Below, piece by piece: positions 6,241 to 6,324 of a DNA stretch of 6,324 bases. The stretch covers positions 1 to 6,324 of the forward strand of contig SMWS01000004.1 in assembly GCA_004356685.1 (NCBI GenBank). Direction: 5' to 3'. Made by a program: the position numbers and the translations under genes. This DNA is from Deltaproteobacteria bacterium (lineage in GTDB: Bacteria > Desulfobacterota_D > UBA1144 > Nemesobacterales > N074bin48). The first letter of the stretch is position 1. The number at the start of each line of letters is the position of its first letter. A model generated the notes under the pieces. It worked only from the letters and a program-made list of their open reading frames with translations. It ran no database searches and was not told the DNA's origin.

Positions 6241-6324
6241 TTACCATCTTGGATTGTCTTTTAACCACTGGTTTAAATCATATGGCGCTTCCCAATCTTC
6301 ATAAACGCTAACCTTAAACTTCTG
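6241..6324 (-). CDS. C-terminal end of an unidentified minus-strand gene
   Basis: Reading the minus strand from the window edge gives 27 codons and a TAA stop (plus-strand 6241-6243), ending in YEDWEAPYDLNQWLKDNPRW. The fragment is rich in Trp, Tyr and acidic residues. It is followed at the right distance by a well-formed minus-strand terminator, which supports a real gene converging on the operon. The fragment is too short to assign a family. Confidence 0.65.
   Translation of the reverse strand, partial: QKFKVSVYEDWEAPYDLNQWLKDNPRW

Overview
The window is AT-rich, apparently chromosomal DNA from a Gram-negative (diderm) bacterium. The case for a diderm is a complete MlaE-MlaF-MlaD core, the inner-membrane machine that moves phospholipids to or from an outer membrane, together with an exported aromatic-rich repeat protein. 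The low GC, the style of the MCE-protein repeats and the gene mix recall Deferribacteres-like or deltaproteobacteria-like lineages. That placement is a guess from recall, not a measurement. No rRNA, tRNA, insertion sequence or CRISPR array was seen.

Layout: (1) 1-993 (+) is the 3' nine-tenths of alr, alanine racemase, cut by the window edge just upstream of its PLP-binding lysine. (2) 1045-2469 (+) encodes an exported protein made almost entirely of about 23 short repeats with a core like WPFF or FPLF. (3) 2500-3270 (+) is mlaE, the permease. (4) 3275-4066 (+) is mlaF, the ATPase. (5) 4082-5074 (+) is a long mlaD-type MCE protein with one MCE domain, four 34-residue repeats and a hydrophobic tail. 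(6) 5075-6004 (+) is a divergent ParB-like protein whose ATG directly follows the mlaD stop codon. (7) 6005-6240 is a non-coding gap between convergent genes. It holds a good intrinsic terminator for the minus strand and a weaker terminator candidate for the plus strand. (8) 6241-6324 (-) is the C-terminal end of an unidentified gene.

The five genes from 1045 to 6004 are tightly packed (gaps of 30, 4, 15 and 0 bases) and look like one operon; alr, 51 bases upstream, may belong to it. The MlaE dimer and MlaF would form the ABC transporter, and MlaD would ring the periplasmic face. No gene for the usual soluble carrier (MlaC), STAS partner (MlaB) or outer-membrane lipoprotein (MlaA) is present in the window.

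The most interesting inference is a trans-envelope lipid route. The elongated MCE protein, with a helical repeat stalk and hydrophobic tip, would reach outward, and the aromatic repeat protein would act in the periplasm or outer membrane in place of the missing parts. The ParB-like gene locked to the end of this operon is the second oddity. It keeps a full ParB layout, but its nucleotide-hydrolysis motif is altered.
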